Part shown: in pieces, positions 11,310-21,852 of the stretch
Layout: every line of letters starts with the position of its first letter
Numbering within the stretch: the stretch's first letter is position 1
Notes under the pieces: generated by a model
What the model saw: only the letters and a program-made list of their open reading frames with translations
What the model was told of the DNA's origin: nothing
The model's database searches: none
NCBI GenBank assembly: GCA_030847615.1
Contig: JAUMIR010000001.1
Span: forward strand, 263,995,187 to 264,059,186
DNA length: 64,000 bases
From: Gambelia wislizenii
Lineage: Eukaryota > Chordata > Lepidosauria > Squamata > Crotaphytidae
Reading direction: 5' to 3'
Translations under genes and position numbers: made by a program

Positions 11310-12356
11310 CCCCCCCTCCCTCCCTCTCTGTGCATAACCTACCTCAGAGGATTGATAAGGGAATAAAGTGAAGAGGAAGAGAGCCATGAATACCACACTG
11401 GCCTCACTAGAGGAAAGACAGGATATAACTGTAACTAGGAAATGAATGACTACATAACAATGATGGCAAAAAAAGAGAGAGAGAGAGAAGACAACATTCT
11501 TTAACAGAGAGATTTGCATAACTTTAAATGACTGGTTAAATAAAAAGTTGAGGTGTTTTTTTTTCCCTAATGAACACACATGCACACATACACACATGGC
11601 TGCAATCAGCATGTTGGCAGTGTTTTATGATAATTTGTGGGGAATCTTCAAGAAGAGATGTCATGTGAATGCTGGATAATGAAGTGAACTTGTTTTAAAA
11701 GCTGTAGGCAAGATAACCATGTTTACTATTCTGTGTGAAGAAGAGCTCAGTGGCAGATGAATGAGGAAAAACTCCTCCACTTTCCTCTTCTCTCGACCTG
11801 CCATACTTAACCAGTTCTACACTGGGCTTTTTGTACTGGCATGGTGAAACTGTTAATGCAATAGCCTGCAGCAACCTTCTCTTGAGTTTGTTTACAGAAG
11901 CTGTGCCAGTAGATGTCACTCTAGAACAGGCATCCTTGGTGCTTATTCAAGCACCTTTAAAATAAATTGTATATCCAGCTTTAACATGCATAGTAAACAT
12001 GCTTCTTATCTATCCCCCACCACTGATGCTCCTCTTCCCCTCTATAAATTGGGAAATCATAATCAAGCAGATCCAAGCCTGCTTTGACTATTGCAATTGG
12101 CATGATTAAATCATGCAGGAAGCAAAAAGGATGCTACAAAGAGGCCCATAAAATATCATGAGAATTCTTGCAACCCAATCTTATGTGTGTTAATGTAGTA
12201 ATAGGTCCAGTTGAATTTGATGCTGTTTAATTTCCCAGCAATTATGGCTAGGAAGACTACAGCCATGTTGGAAGAAACTTGACTTTAGCATAACCACTTA
12301 CATTTTTTTCATTGGAGTTTACAGCAGCTTAACATGCCTGTCTTTAAGAAGACTGC
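11310..12356. other. unique-looking DNA
   Basis: No gene. A possible degenerate short repeat (CAACCCAATCTTATGTGTG ... GTCCAGTTGAATTTGATG) lies at 12,173-12,225. Confidence 0.4.
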
Positions 12357-12967
12357 GGGCTTGTCTACATTGCAGGAAAAAATCATACTCATCTCGTAGC
12401 TGCTGGGATCAGGACACATGATGTTCTTGATGATTCAATAGCAATGTGGTTCTTTTTGAGAACTGAGGGCTTTAATCTGTTTTTTTTTAAAAAAACTATC
12501 ATTCACCCTGCACTTTACTGGAAAAAAGGGTTTATTGTACATGTGGCCACCTCCAAGTTGGCTTCAGTGTGGAGCCAGGGGGAGTAGGATTTTGGGTGGG
12601 CAGTACTCTGTTGTCCTGTATCTACATTCTGCCAGCATGCAGCTGCTATTATTTTTTGAATATGTGTTTATACAGAGATCAATATTAGCATATCTCCGCT
12701 TATCCAGTAATGCACTACTCTGGGACAATGTATATTTGCATGCATGAGGGTAAGAACAAAACAACAACAACAACAACAACACTGCAGCCATGCCCATGTG
12801 ACCAGAAATAATGCAAAGTATAGGACACATGATCAAGGTAGGACCACTCTTTAAAACCGAAGTGCGTTCGCCAAGGGGAAATGTGTGGCTGGTAATGCTG
12901 ATCTTGCTTCATTTTCACATTGAAGTGTGTGGCTTTAACCGGGTTACTGTGGACCCAGGAACAGTGG

Positions 12968-13583
12968 TACCATATTTTAGCATATAAGATGATGGGGCAT
13001 ATAAGACGACCCCCAACTTTTCCACTTAGAATACAGAGTTTGACATATACTCGCCATATAAGACTACCCCCAGCCAGCCAGCCACCCCATCGTGGCTTCA
13101 GGAAGCACGGGGGGTGGGGGTGGCTGGCAAGTCTCCTCCCCATCCATCCATCCACCCTCTGCCCTTCCCGAAGCCGCAATGGGAGCAAAGGGAGTGAAGA
13201 CCCAGGAGAGCACAGGGGTGAAGCAAAGTGTCTAAAATCGCCCCTGTCCTCGCCCCTTTGGAGAGGAAGCAAAGGCAGAGGACAGGGGCGATTTTAGCTG
13301 TTTGCCTCACTCCCTGTACTATCCTGGTTCCACTAAAATCGTCCCTGTCCTCGGCCTTCACTTCCTCCCCAAAGGGGGCGAAGGTGGAGGAGAAGGTTCG
13401 GGAAAGGCAGAGGGGGGGTGGCTGGGGGGGGGAGCTTGCTAGCCATCTCTCGTCCTTCCCGAGTCCAGGATGGGGCTGGCAACCCCATCGTGGGTCCATA
13501 TACCCAGCGTATAAGATAACCCCCAACTTTTGAGGAGATTTTCAAGGATGAAAAAGTCATCTTATACACCGGAACATATGGTA
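12968..13583. mobile_element. TATAAGA-type DNA element with GC-rich interior
   Basis: TACCATATTTTAGCATATAA at the left and TTATACACCGGAACATATGGTA at the right are inverted relatives. Inside each end, a GTATAAGA(T/C)GACCCCC-like block is followed by CAACTTTT. The centre is GC-rich and is rearranged copies of a few blocks, which produces several overlapping open frames that are not genes. The termini may be Tigger- or mariner-like with TA as target (inference). Confidence 0.65.
13233..13296. repeat. perfect 19-bp hairpin inside the element
   Basis: TAAAATCGCCCCTGTCCTC at 13,233 and its exact complement at 13,278 are separated by 26 bases. A third near-identical direct copy lies at 13,334-13,352. 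Confidence 0.85.
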
Positions 13584-13662
13584 CTAGACAGGTGCAGAGA
13601 GGCTGAACCGCACTACGTAACTCCATTGGGGGGGAGGGGTGACACCAGCCTTAGTGATGCCA
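13584..13662 (+). repeat. dispersed repeat shared with 42,962-43,040
   Basis: GGTGCAGAGAGGCTGAACCG, AACTCCATTGGGGG and CCTTAGTGATGCCA match GGTGCAGAGAGTCCAAACCG, AACACCATTGGGGG and CCTTAGTGACGCCA at 42,962. The class is unknown. Confidence 0.6.
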
Positions 13663-13774
13663 GAGCCCAGGAAACTTAGATTTGAAGCTGATTTTTTCTG
13701 TGGTGTAGACAAGCCCTGTGTCTTTTAGGTTTATTATATTCATGTACTGTGACTGTAACATGCATTTATTAGTT

Positions 13775-13982
13775 ATTCATTAGATATATTTATATTCTGC
13801 CTTTCCTCCAGTGAGCTCAAGGTGGTGTACCTGGCTCTTCTCCTCCCCACTTTGTTCTGAAAATAAATCCACTAAGATAGGTCAGGCTGAAGGACTGGTA
13901 GCAAATTTCATGCCTCAGTGGGGGACTTGAGGCTGGATCTTCCAAGTTCCATTCTAGCACTCTCAGCACTACACTGGCTCTA
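13775..13982 (-). mobile_element. tRNA-derived SINE with LINE-like tail
   Basis: On the plus strand it opens with TATATTCTGCCTTTCCTCCA and GTGAGCTCAAGGTGGTGTAC (an L2-type 3' end, complemented) and closes with a degenerate reversed tRNA head: TTGAGGCTGGATCTTCCAAG and CACTACACTGGCTC. It is old and diverged. Confidence 0.65.
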
Positions 13983-14123
13983 CAGGAGAGAGGTAGAAGG
14001 GACAGAAACTCATTTGCTCAGGTTCCTCAGTTTTAGTGACTACTATTAAAAACATGCAGAACTGATTTGGTTTAATCAACCAAAGTACATGAAGAGGGAT
14101 TCAAAAGATGAATGGTAGTTTTA

Positions 14124-14162
<39 letters not shown>
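14124..14162. repeat. (TC)n(AC)n microsatellite
   Basis: Compound TC then AC run, like 425 and 40,169. Confidence 0.95.
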
Positions 14163-14285
14163 GTACGTATAGCTTTGGAAAAATCAAGCTAGTAACCTGA
14201 ACTGTGGAAAGTTTCTACTGCATACATTCTCAACCATCTCTTCTGAAGTAAATATTAGTGTGATGTAGATCACTGGTTAGTGTTA

Positions 14286-14509
14286 GGAGATTTTCAGACA
14301 ACACTGTTATAGTGTTAGTATTCCACTTTATTTGCTATGGCTGCCTCCTCTTGAATCCTGGGATTTGCAGTTTAGGAAGGGGCATTTACAACTCTCAGAC
14401 AGAGAGATCATAGGCCTCCCTAAACTACAAACCCCAGAATTCCACAGGAGGAAGCCAGAGCAGTTAAAGTGGAATAGTAACACTATAACAGTGTAGTCTG
14501 AAAATCTCC
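14286..14509. mobile_element. MITE, GGAGATTTTCAGAC ends, 224 bp
   Basis: The termini GGAGATTTTCAGACA and GTCTGAAAATCTCC are inverted. The inner halves ATAGTGTTAGTATTCCACTT and GGAATAGTAACACTATAACA are also inverted, and the centre carries AATCCTGGGATTTGC. TTA at 14,283 and TCA at 14,510 are consistent with a 3-bp duplication with one change. It joins the ACTGCCATGG-type body to the GGAGATTTTC termini. Confidence 0.82.
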
Positions 14510-15199
14510 TCAGTGTAACAAGCTCAAAATACATTTTGTGCATAAGTGGCTAAAACTCATCAGCACAGCTAGTTTCCATTGGACAATCAACTGCTAATGA
14601 TTATTTCTCAGTTCTGAGCTAGCATTTAAAATCTCTGCTTGATGGGTTAAGGATTTATTTGGCTGAGATGGATCCTTTGTTCCTATTGTATCCAGATAAG
14701 CAACAGCTTGGAAGTCTCTGCTGTTTGTGTGCAATGATAAATTGTGCTCATTGGGATCCTTTAACTCATGATCTCCCTGAGGGTTTGCTAATGTCTCCTC
14801 TTGATTTATATCCCAGATCAGGTAAAATCTCGCTGTCTTTGGCGTAGGTCTGATCAGCCCCCCTGGCCAACTCCAGGCTGACAACTGGGCCCCACCATGT
14901 CAAGGAAGCCATCTTCCTAATGGGCCATCAGTTATGTTCCCTCTAGGACAGTAGTATGGGAAGATGAGACTCTCAGCTATTCATTGTTCCTGTCATTTGT
15001 TCAGAGTCCAGTTCATAGCTTTTATAGCCAAGGGAAGCACTTCTATGAAATTTGGTGAAGTACATTTGACTCTACACACTTGCCAACTTCTTAAAACAGC
15101 CTAAGGTATTTCACGGGTAGGTGCCTTATACTTCTACCAGCATTATAGTTAGATTTGCACCATGATAGTTAGATTTGCACCAGTTATGTTGAATTCCAC
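14510..15199. other. no recognisable feature
   Basis: Unique-looking; a short local duplication of ATAGTTAGATTTGCACC lies at 15,146-15,182. Confidence 0.45.
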
Positions 15200-15395
15200 C
15201 TTGGTAATATGGCATAGTGGTATGAGTATTGGACTACAGCTCTGGAGTCCAGGGTTTGAATCACCGTTCGGCCATGAAAACCCACTGGGTGACCTTGGAC
15301 AAGTCACACACTCCTAGCCCTCAGAAAAACCCCGTGACAGGGTCACCTTAGGGTTGCTATAAGTCAGAAATGACTTGAAGGCACACAACAACAAG
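15200..15395 (+). mobile_element. tRNA-derived SINE with MIR-like core
   Basis: A-box TGGCATAGTGG at 15,210, B-box-like GGTTTGAATCA at 15,253, core CCACTGGGTGACCTTGGACA, then CTATAAGTCAGAAATGACTT and the tail CACAACAACAAG. It is the most complete of the three plus-strand copies. Confidence 0.88.
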
Positions 15396-15486
15396 AATGT
15401 ACTAAAATGTATAACTTTTCCTTTAAAAATACAGAACATGAGGGAGGCATGCATTCATGCTTAGCTTTGGATAGCTGGTAAAAGTA

Positions 15487-15696
15487 TGCGCATACAATGG
15501 GTTCTTGGTATCCACTGGGGTTTGGTTCCAGGACCCCCCATGGATACCAAAACCCATGGATGCTCAAGTTCTATTATATATATAATGGCATAGTAAAATT
15601 GTGTCCATTATATAAAATGGCAAAGTCAAGGTTTGCTTCTTGGAATTATTTTTTAAAAAAATACATATTTTCAAGCCTATAGAGGACTGACTATAA
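15487..15696 (+). mobile_element. Tigger-like MITE, internally shortened
   Basis: TTGGTATCCACTGGGGTTTG, GGTTCCAGGACCCCCCATGG and ATAAAATGGCAAAGTCAAGG follow the copy at 40,822-41,055 closely. The right end is shortened and abuts a family-B element at 15,697. Confidence 0.75.
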
Positions 15697-16281
15697 GGAC
15701 TTTATCAGATGCATCAAATATGATGTCATAACGACACCACATAACCATGAAAGGGTGTGCATATCAGACAACATCACCCTTTTGTGGTTATGTCACTGTG
15801 AAAACCTGTACTTTTTAATTGATGGCTTAAGCCATCAATTTACACACACACACACCCGACGTTTTTTTGCTGGCATAGCTGGTGTGAAACCTCGCATCCT
15901 TTTCCCTCCATACTTACCCCATCAATGGCTGGTCTAGCACGAACACCTCCGGGTGAGATCGTGACATCCAGGTAAGTGTCACACCTTTTATGACCCCCCC
16001 CCCCGGTAACAAGTTTTAAAGTGTGTTCCAGTGCCTTTAAAAAACTTTGTAATTGTTATTTTTTGTTGTTGTTTTTGAATTTCCCAAGTGATGAAGTCTA
16101 GCGATATTTCACAAGATTTCAAAGGAGGAAGTGAATGGAGCTCTGTTCACTTCCTCTTTCATTGTTGGAGCTGCCTTTGCCAAATTTGAGGTAAGTGCGT
16201 GTGGAGTGTTCTTTTGCTGGCATAAAAATGGATTTTTATGCGAGCAAAAGAACACTTTAAGGGGCTCATCTGACAAAGTCC
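15697..16281 (+). mobile_element. family-B non-autonomous DNA element, 585 bp, TAA duplication
   Basis: It starts GGACTTTATCAGATG and ends CATCTGACAAAGTCC, with TAA on both sides (15,694-15,696; 16,282-16,284). The 3-bp duplication and GG-starting termini suggest a PIF/Harbinger-like transposase (inference). The interior has a perfect palindrome AATTGATGGCTTAAGCCATC at about 15,818. CAG|GTAAGT lies at 15,969-15,977 and GAG|GTAAGT at 16,188-16,196. A terminal hairpin GTTCTTTTGCTGGC / GCGAGCAAAAGAAC lies at about 16,208-16,253. There is no coding capacity. Confidence 0.88.
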
Positions 16282-16284
16282 TAA

Positions 16285-17608
16285 AATAAGACAGATCCTG
16301 TAAATATTGTTAATAGCCAAGGCCTAGTAAAGGACTGCTTTACAATGAGAGTTATGTTTTAATAGTAGATCCCAACATTAAGGGGTATCTCTCCCCCTCG
16401 ACACCCTGCAAAGGAGCACAGTTGGGCAGGTTGATTTTTTATTGAGGGAAGGATACTGACCACTGGGTGAAATCCAGTTTCATGTAAGCAGAGAGAACCA
16501 TGAAAGAGAATTTTCTCCTCCCCTCCCACCTTCAGCATGGGGTTGATGTCTCTAAAAGGTAGAGAGAGAAGCTGTTCCATCAACAAGAGAGCTTAATTGT
16601 AAACAACTGATGATGAAGAAGATTAAGATGATGATGAAGAATAAGTGTCAGCACTTAAAATGTAATGATTGCATTATAAAACTAGTTGAAAAGACAAAAT
16701 GTTTCCTACTACAACCTGGGGGAGAACTGTTTCTTTGGCTAATGCATTTTCAGTTGGTCTAGAGACAAAGTGGAATTGCCAAGAGCTTGTTAACATGTGC
16801 TCATATGCTACTACTAATAAATTAATCATGTTTTTACTTCTGGCAGTAATCCTTACACTTAAAGTATTTAATAAGTGCCATTTTGCTGAGGTAAGCTTGG
16901 GCAGCAGCATTTCAGAGGTGGGGAAGAGAGGCAGGGCTTTTTTATTATTATCATGGACTGCAACAACGCAGGATTTGAATGGGGATTCAGAAATGATTAG
17001 GTTGAAAGCCTGAACGTCACAGCATTATATAGAAATCCTACTCATTTTGGCAGGGCCAACTCTAACACTGTACAAAATGTGATGATTGCCTTAGATAGAG
17101 GATGGTTGGAGATGGCAAAAAAAAAAAAAAAGTTTTGGGAGGAGAAAACTCGGGGCTACATGGTCCGCCCTATGCCACTTGAGTTATCATTCTGCCTTCT
17201 GGTGTGGTAGAAGATGTTGGACAATGGCCAATATTGAAGAAAGATTTCACTGTCAATCCACACAAATTTTGTACATCTAATGGGAAATGGTCACCATCTT
17301 GTTCTTTGTTTTAGGCAGCAAACTACTTTGGGCCAGGACAGTGTATGGGAGGAAAAGATTACTGCAGTCAAGAGACAATAATGAGATCATGATCTGGAGT
17401 TTTAGTATTCAGGTTTCCAACCCACCTTCAAAAAGTTTCGCTGAAGGTCAGGGAACAAACACTTTTTTTTCTTTTTTTTAAAAAAGCCAGAACAAAAATT
17501 TTAAAAAATAAAGCCAAACTGGATGCAACAAAGACAACTCAAACTTATGCATATCTCCTCAGGACAACAACAACAAAAAGTTGTTTTATTAATACTTGAA
17601 TGTTGAAC
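16285..17608. other. unique-looking DNA
   Basis: No gene. An A-run lies at 17,117-17,132. GATGATGAAGAA-type low-complexity sequence lies near 16,608-16,645. Confidence 0.4.
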
Positions 17609-17611
17609 TAA

Positions 17612-18232
17612 GGGCCTGTCTATACGAGGGGGGGAATGTGGATTGATGTGCACTAATGCCGATTCGAAGCAGCTTCAATTTGTCTTAATGGTTTGGGCAA
17701 AAATTGCAAGCATGCAAAGCTATTCACTTTTGCTGTCCCAACGGGCATGCTTGCGAATCAAGATGGCAGGCATGAGTAAATTACTCTCATTTTTATTGTC
17801 GCCAGTTGCTGCTGTTGAATAGGGATTTTTTTTAAAGAAGCCTATCTAAGGTGCAAAAGTGTGAGAAGAAAAAGGCTATTTTGTTGCCTGAGCGCATGAT
17901 CGCTAAAGTCAAAATCCAAAATGGCCATTCCGGGTGCTTGCTTTGCTAGCAAGCTCTGCCCCCTGCCAACGTCCAACCAATCAGAATCCACTTCCACTCT
18001 TTCACAAATGTGAATGAACATGAATCCAATTGTCCAAACAAGCAACAATGCACATTTTCTATGGAGCTTTTTAAAAAATATGGGGAAAGCTGTGAAGGCT
18101 TTCCTGGCAGAGTTTACAGTGGATTTAGCCCCCGCTCCTTCCAAATACTGCAATCCAATGCCTAATTCCATTAGGACAGGCAGGATTCCAAGTGAATTCT
18201 ATGAGGATTATTTTGACCCTTAAGACAATCCC
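17612..18232 (+). mobile_element. family-A non-autonomous DNA element, 621 bp, TAA duplication
   Basis: GGGCCTGTCTATACGAG at the left and a diverged complement ending GACAATCCC at the right. TAA flanks both sides (17,609-17,611; 18,233-18,235). Conserved interior landmarks shared with 29,165, 46,627 and, inverted, 37,675 and 50,901 are GGCATGCTTGCGAATCAAGA, GCTTGCTTTGCTAGCAAGC and CCAACCAATCAGAATCCACT. There is no transposase frame. Confidence 0.85.
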
Positions 18233-18237
18233 TAAGA

Positions 18238-18423
18238 TTCTGGGAGACCAGAATTCAAATCCCTTCTCAGCCATGGGAACCCACTGGGTGACCCGGGACA
18301 AGTCATACGTTCTCAGCCTTAGAGGAAGGCAAGGGCAAAGCCCTTCTAAATAAATCTTGCCAAGAAAACCCTATGACAGGATCACCATACATCAGAGATG
18401 GCTTGAAGGCATGTAATGACAAT
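18238..18423 (+). mobile_element. tRNA-derived SINE, 5'-truncated
   Basis: It begins inside the tRNA part. The B-box-like GAATTCAAATC is at 18,251, then GGGAACCCACTGGGTGACCC and GATGGCTTGAAGGCATGTAA. It directly follows the family-A element. Confidence 0.8.
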
Positions 18424-20009
18424 AGAGAACAAAACGCTCCAGAAGCCTAGCGAATGTGTGAACTGTCAAAGTGTGGTGTGTTGCTTCGCACAACAAATCT
18501 CAAGAGGTGTGAAAACATTCCTTTTTGTAAAGATTGTGAAATCCAGTGGCATTCTTTTCCATGTCTAGACATAAGAATTCACTGACTAGAACCCATTTCC
18601 TCAAAAGCTTGTGCCAGAACCTTTCTCCCAGCTCTTGAGGTCCCATCCAAGGGGTTAGTAGACTAAAATGGAACCCCCTCCTGAATGTAAATTCTCTTTT
18701 ATGTGCCAGGTGTAATCTCAGTGGGGTGGTTACAAGTGGGAAGAGCATGTTGGCTCAACCAGATCAGTCTCTGGTTCCACAATGCTGGCAAACAAAACAG
18801 CTGATCACAGTGTTGGCTTCTGAGCCAGCCATGTGTGCAAAAGCGTCTGAATCACCACCGGAAGAAATAACCTTTAATATTGTCAGAGTCGGCCTCCTTA
18901 GGCGTGAAAGGTCCACTCTTAAAGAAGCAGAGCTGAGTGGGTGCTTCAAGATGTTCTTTCACTCAGACCATTCTTTATTAATCCTCTTTTAATTTGTACA
19001 TGTGGGGGAAATGACATTTTACTGTCTTCACTGGAATGACATTAATTCTAATACCAGCATCCAAGTACAAACAACATGTACCCATTTGGACTCATATCTT
19101 TAGTAGCTTGGCATTCATTACATTAAAAATCTTCAGAGTGATTTTGTAGCAAGCTTTAACTTAAACCTGATAAAATTGTCCTTTTCCTCCCATGATTTAC
19201 GATGCTAATTTAAAAACAACAACTAAAAGCAAGTGCATCATAAAGTTTCCAGGAGTATTGCTGTTAGTAATATTTGCATATCTATGCACACTAAAGTCAG
19301 TGGCCTTGTTTACCCTTGATTTGTATATATTCATTTCCCTGGTCATGTTTTCACATTGATTTGTGCGTATAGCTCTGAGTTATAACAATTTCAGTTAAGT
19401 AGATGGCCAGAAAGATCACATTTTCCTTTCCCTTTTGTCATACGGATGGAATAAATGTTTGTCCTGTGACCACTGTGTTGATCAAATGGAAGTCTTTCGA
19501 TGCCACATATCACTAGGTTAGGTTTGTTTAAGCTGCTAATGTCTTCAGCAGGGGAAGCAGGTTGTGCCCTTTGCAACCGCTCAATATCTTTATTAAAGAG
19601 TTACATTTAATTTTGGAGTGCTTCTGTGCAATCCTTCAAATGTGATAAGAGCGGATTAAAGGCACATAAAATTAGTGCACCTCCTGTCCCTAAATATGCT
19701 TTTTTTTTTTAAGCTGTATATTGTTGTTGACCTCAGGGTTTTTCAGTCCGATCCTGAGAAGCTAGACCAAATTCATTTGTGTATTACAATTTCAAACTAA
19801 CTTTTTTGTTTACAAAAAAAAAAAAAAATGTTATAAGAATGCTTCAGTTCAGGCAGGCAACCAATCCAAACCTATTTTTGTCATTGCCAAAGTGTGTGTT
19901 GTTATTGCGTGTGTTAAAGTTATTTTGATTTATGCAGAAACTTAGTGTTACAGACCACTCGGGGTATTTAACAACAATCAAAACCAATGAAATGCAACAG
20001 CATTGCAAA
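18424..20009. other. unique, possibly conserved non-coding stretch
   Basis: No repeat or gene was recognised. Balanced, low-CpG sequence of about 1.5 kb with a canonical octamer ATTTGCAT at 19,272-19,279. Poly-T lies near 19,699 and poly-A near 19,814. Confidence 0.4.
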
Positions 20010-20334
20010 TACAGGTTGAGTCTCCCTTATCTGAAATGCTTGGGACCAGAAGTGTTCCATATTTTGGATTTTCGAATGCTTGCATATACATAATGAGATA
20101 TCTTGGAGATGGGACCCAAGTCTAAATATGAAATTCATTTATGTTTCATATACACCTTATACACATAGACTGAAACTAATTTTATACATAATATTTTAAA
20201 TAATTGTGTGCATCAAACAGTTTGTGTACATTGAAGTATCAGAAAACAAAGGTATTGCTAGCTCAGCCACCTATACAAACAATTTAGGATTTTGTAGTAT
20301 CTCAGAATTCTGGATAAAGGAGACTCAAGCTGTA
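20010..20334 (+). mobile_element. Tigger-like MITE, 325 bp
   Basis: TACAGGTTGAGTCTCCCTTA at the left and the complement of TACAGCTTGAGTCTCCTTTA at the right form the terminal repeats, with TA at each edge. The body (GAAATGCTTGGGACCAGAAG; CATAATGAGATATCTTGG) closely resembles, from memory, a Tigger-derived family known from mammals. No transposase frame is present. Confidence 0.88.
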
Positions 20335-20394
20335 CAATAAAGGCAGATAAATAATGTAAATACAGAATACAGCATTAACTAAAAGTCAGGGAGC

Positions 20395-20590
20395 AAATGC
20401 TTGACTAAACAGGAAGGTCTTTGCCATAAATCAAAATGGGTGCCACCTCTTGGGAGACAGCATTCTAATATGGTGGTACAGCCATTGAGAAAGCCTCATC
20501 TCTCATGGAGGGCCCTTCTCTAATGGAAGGGTCTTTCCATCTGATCTCAGGAAGTAGCGTGTATAGTGTGGGAAGCTGTGATCCCTACAG
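20395..20590 (-). mobile_element. degenerate L2 ORF2 end fragment
   Basis: Complement order resembles the L2 segment at 36,230-36,360: GGAAGGTCTTTGCC, TGGTGGTACAGCCATTGAG and AAGCCTCATCTCTC parallel the block that encodes the C-terminal LWNGLP region. It is highly eroded. Confidence 0.35.
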
Positions 20591-20599
20591 TGTCCTGAA

Positions 20600-21172
20600 C
20601 CTAAGTTGTTTAGAACTTTAGTGTTTTTATCTGCAGTGTTTTTATTTTATTATGTTCTTTTAATGGCGCTTTTGTTTTTAAGGCTCTTTTTATCTTGGTT
20701 TTTAATGTGTGTTTTTAAAACAGAAATTTTGTTTAATTGTGTTTTAATTTTAGGATTAAGGATTTGAATTGTGCTTTTAAAACATTATACACCAGGTTGG
20801 AGACATAGGAGATTTTCAGACACGTAAAAATCGTCCCTTGCCGCGCGAGCAGCCTCCCGAAACTGCTGCGCGGCAAGGGTCTTTTTCGGACCGCGCTGTG
20901 CCTGTTGCGAAGCCGTCCGTGTCACTTCCGTGAAGCTTGGGACGGCTCCGCGTCATATTTCAATCACGGGCAGCCTCCGTGCTTGAAATATGACGCGGAG
21001 CCGTCCCAAGCTTCACGGAAGTGACACGGACGGCTTCGCAACAGGCACAGCGCGGTCCGAAAAAGACCCTTGCCGCGCAGCAGTTTCGGGAGGCTGCTCG
21101 CGCGGCAAGGGACGATTTTTACGTGTCTGAAAATCTCCCATGCTGGGAAAAAGGTGTGGTATAAATTAAATA
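20600..21172 (+). mobile_element. LINE 3' untranslated tail interrupted by the hairpin element
   Basis: T-rich GTTTTTAATGTGTG, then ACCAGGTTGGAGACAT up to 20,806, continuing after 21,138 as CATGCTGGGAAAAAGGTG and TATAAATTAAATAAATAA. The flanks join into a normal L2-type 3' end when the insertion is removed. Confidence 0.6.
20808..21138. mobile_element. perfect 156-bp inverted-repeat element (CpG-rich foldback)
   Basis: The left arm (20,808-20,963) and right arm (20,983-21,138) are exact reverse complements over all 156 positions, with a 19-base loop that itself has a short CACGG/CCGTG stem. Termini are GGAGATTTTCAGACACG. Each arm holds 18 CpG in otherwise CpG-poor DNA. Each arm also contains its own imperfect stem, CTTGCCGCGCGAGCAG / CTGCTGCGCGGCAAG. 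CAT occurs just left (20,804-20,806, with one extra A) and just right (21,139-21,141), fitting a 3-bp duplication within the LINE tail. There is no coding capacity. Confidence 0.93.
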
Positions 21173-21289
21173 AATAACCTTAAACTGTTATAAAAACTTT
21201 GCACTTGTGTGCAGAAAGAAACTGGAAACCAGTGCAGACTTTGCAGGACAGGCACAAGGTAAATCTGAAAGTGGGTGCCCACTAGTGTT

Positions 21290-21448
21290 TGGTAACATCT
21301 GATGGCTCCCATGTGAGTGGGGTGAAGAATCCACCCTAGCTATTAGCCTGAACTTTAAAGATGTGTGAACCTATGGGAGGGGTCCTTTAAAGTTCAGTAT
21401 AAAACCTAGAGTGGGCTCACCACCCCACTGACACGAAGCTCTTTACCA
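21290..21448. repeat. imperfect inverted repeat
   Basis: GTGGGGTGA ... CCTGAACTTTAAAG and CTTTAAAGTTCAG ... TCACCACCCCAC form arms of about 45 bp with mismatches, extending weakly outward to TGGTAA / TTTACCA. It is possibly an eroded foldback element. Confidence 0.6.
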
Positions 21449-21852
21449 TACAACAAAAAACAGCAACCCTTGCAACTACTAACTGAAAAAACTAGCACTA
21501 GGTCCTGCAAATACTCTGTGATGCTCAGTGTAAAACTGTTGAGCAGGAGTGTTCTGAACTCCTATGTAATGACATTATTTTATGTTTTATTCAGTTGAGT
21601 TGCATCAAACAACCCATATATACAGCAGGTCTTACATATAACAATATACAATGTATACAAAATTATCTCATGAGCACTTGTTCAAAAATACACACAATGA
21701 ACAACAAATTTGTAATTAAAATTAAACATGCTGCAATATACGGTTCTTTCACCAATGTCTCTCAGTTGTTTAACTGTAGTTTTTAAATGCTCCAGTACAA
21801 ATTTTTGGAGTTCTTGTATAGATTTTCAAAATACTTCAGTGTTGGCATTCAG

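Larger units (their letters stand above)
12357..13716. mobile_element. element with GGGCTTGTCTACA ends, carrying a nested element
   Basis: The ends are inverted: GGGCTTGTCTACATTGCAGG followed by AAAAAATCA on the left, and TGATTTTTTCTG followed by TGGTGTAGACAAGCCC on the right. The termini match family A (17,612; 46,627) but the interior does not. A separate terminal-repeat element sits inside at 12,968-13,583. Confidence 0.6.

Noticed and set aside
12715..13626. Several overlapping frames of 97-185 residues on both strands
   Set aside because: All are in GC-rich shuffled blocks of a DNA element; no codon bias or domain.
21600..21790. 63-residue frame near the inverted repeat
   Set aside because: Short, AT-rich and without a matching domain.
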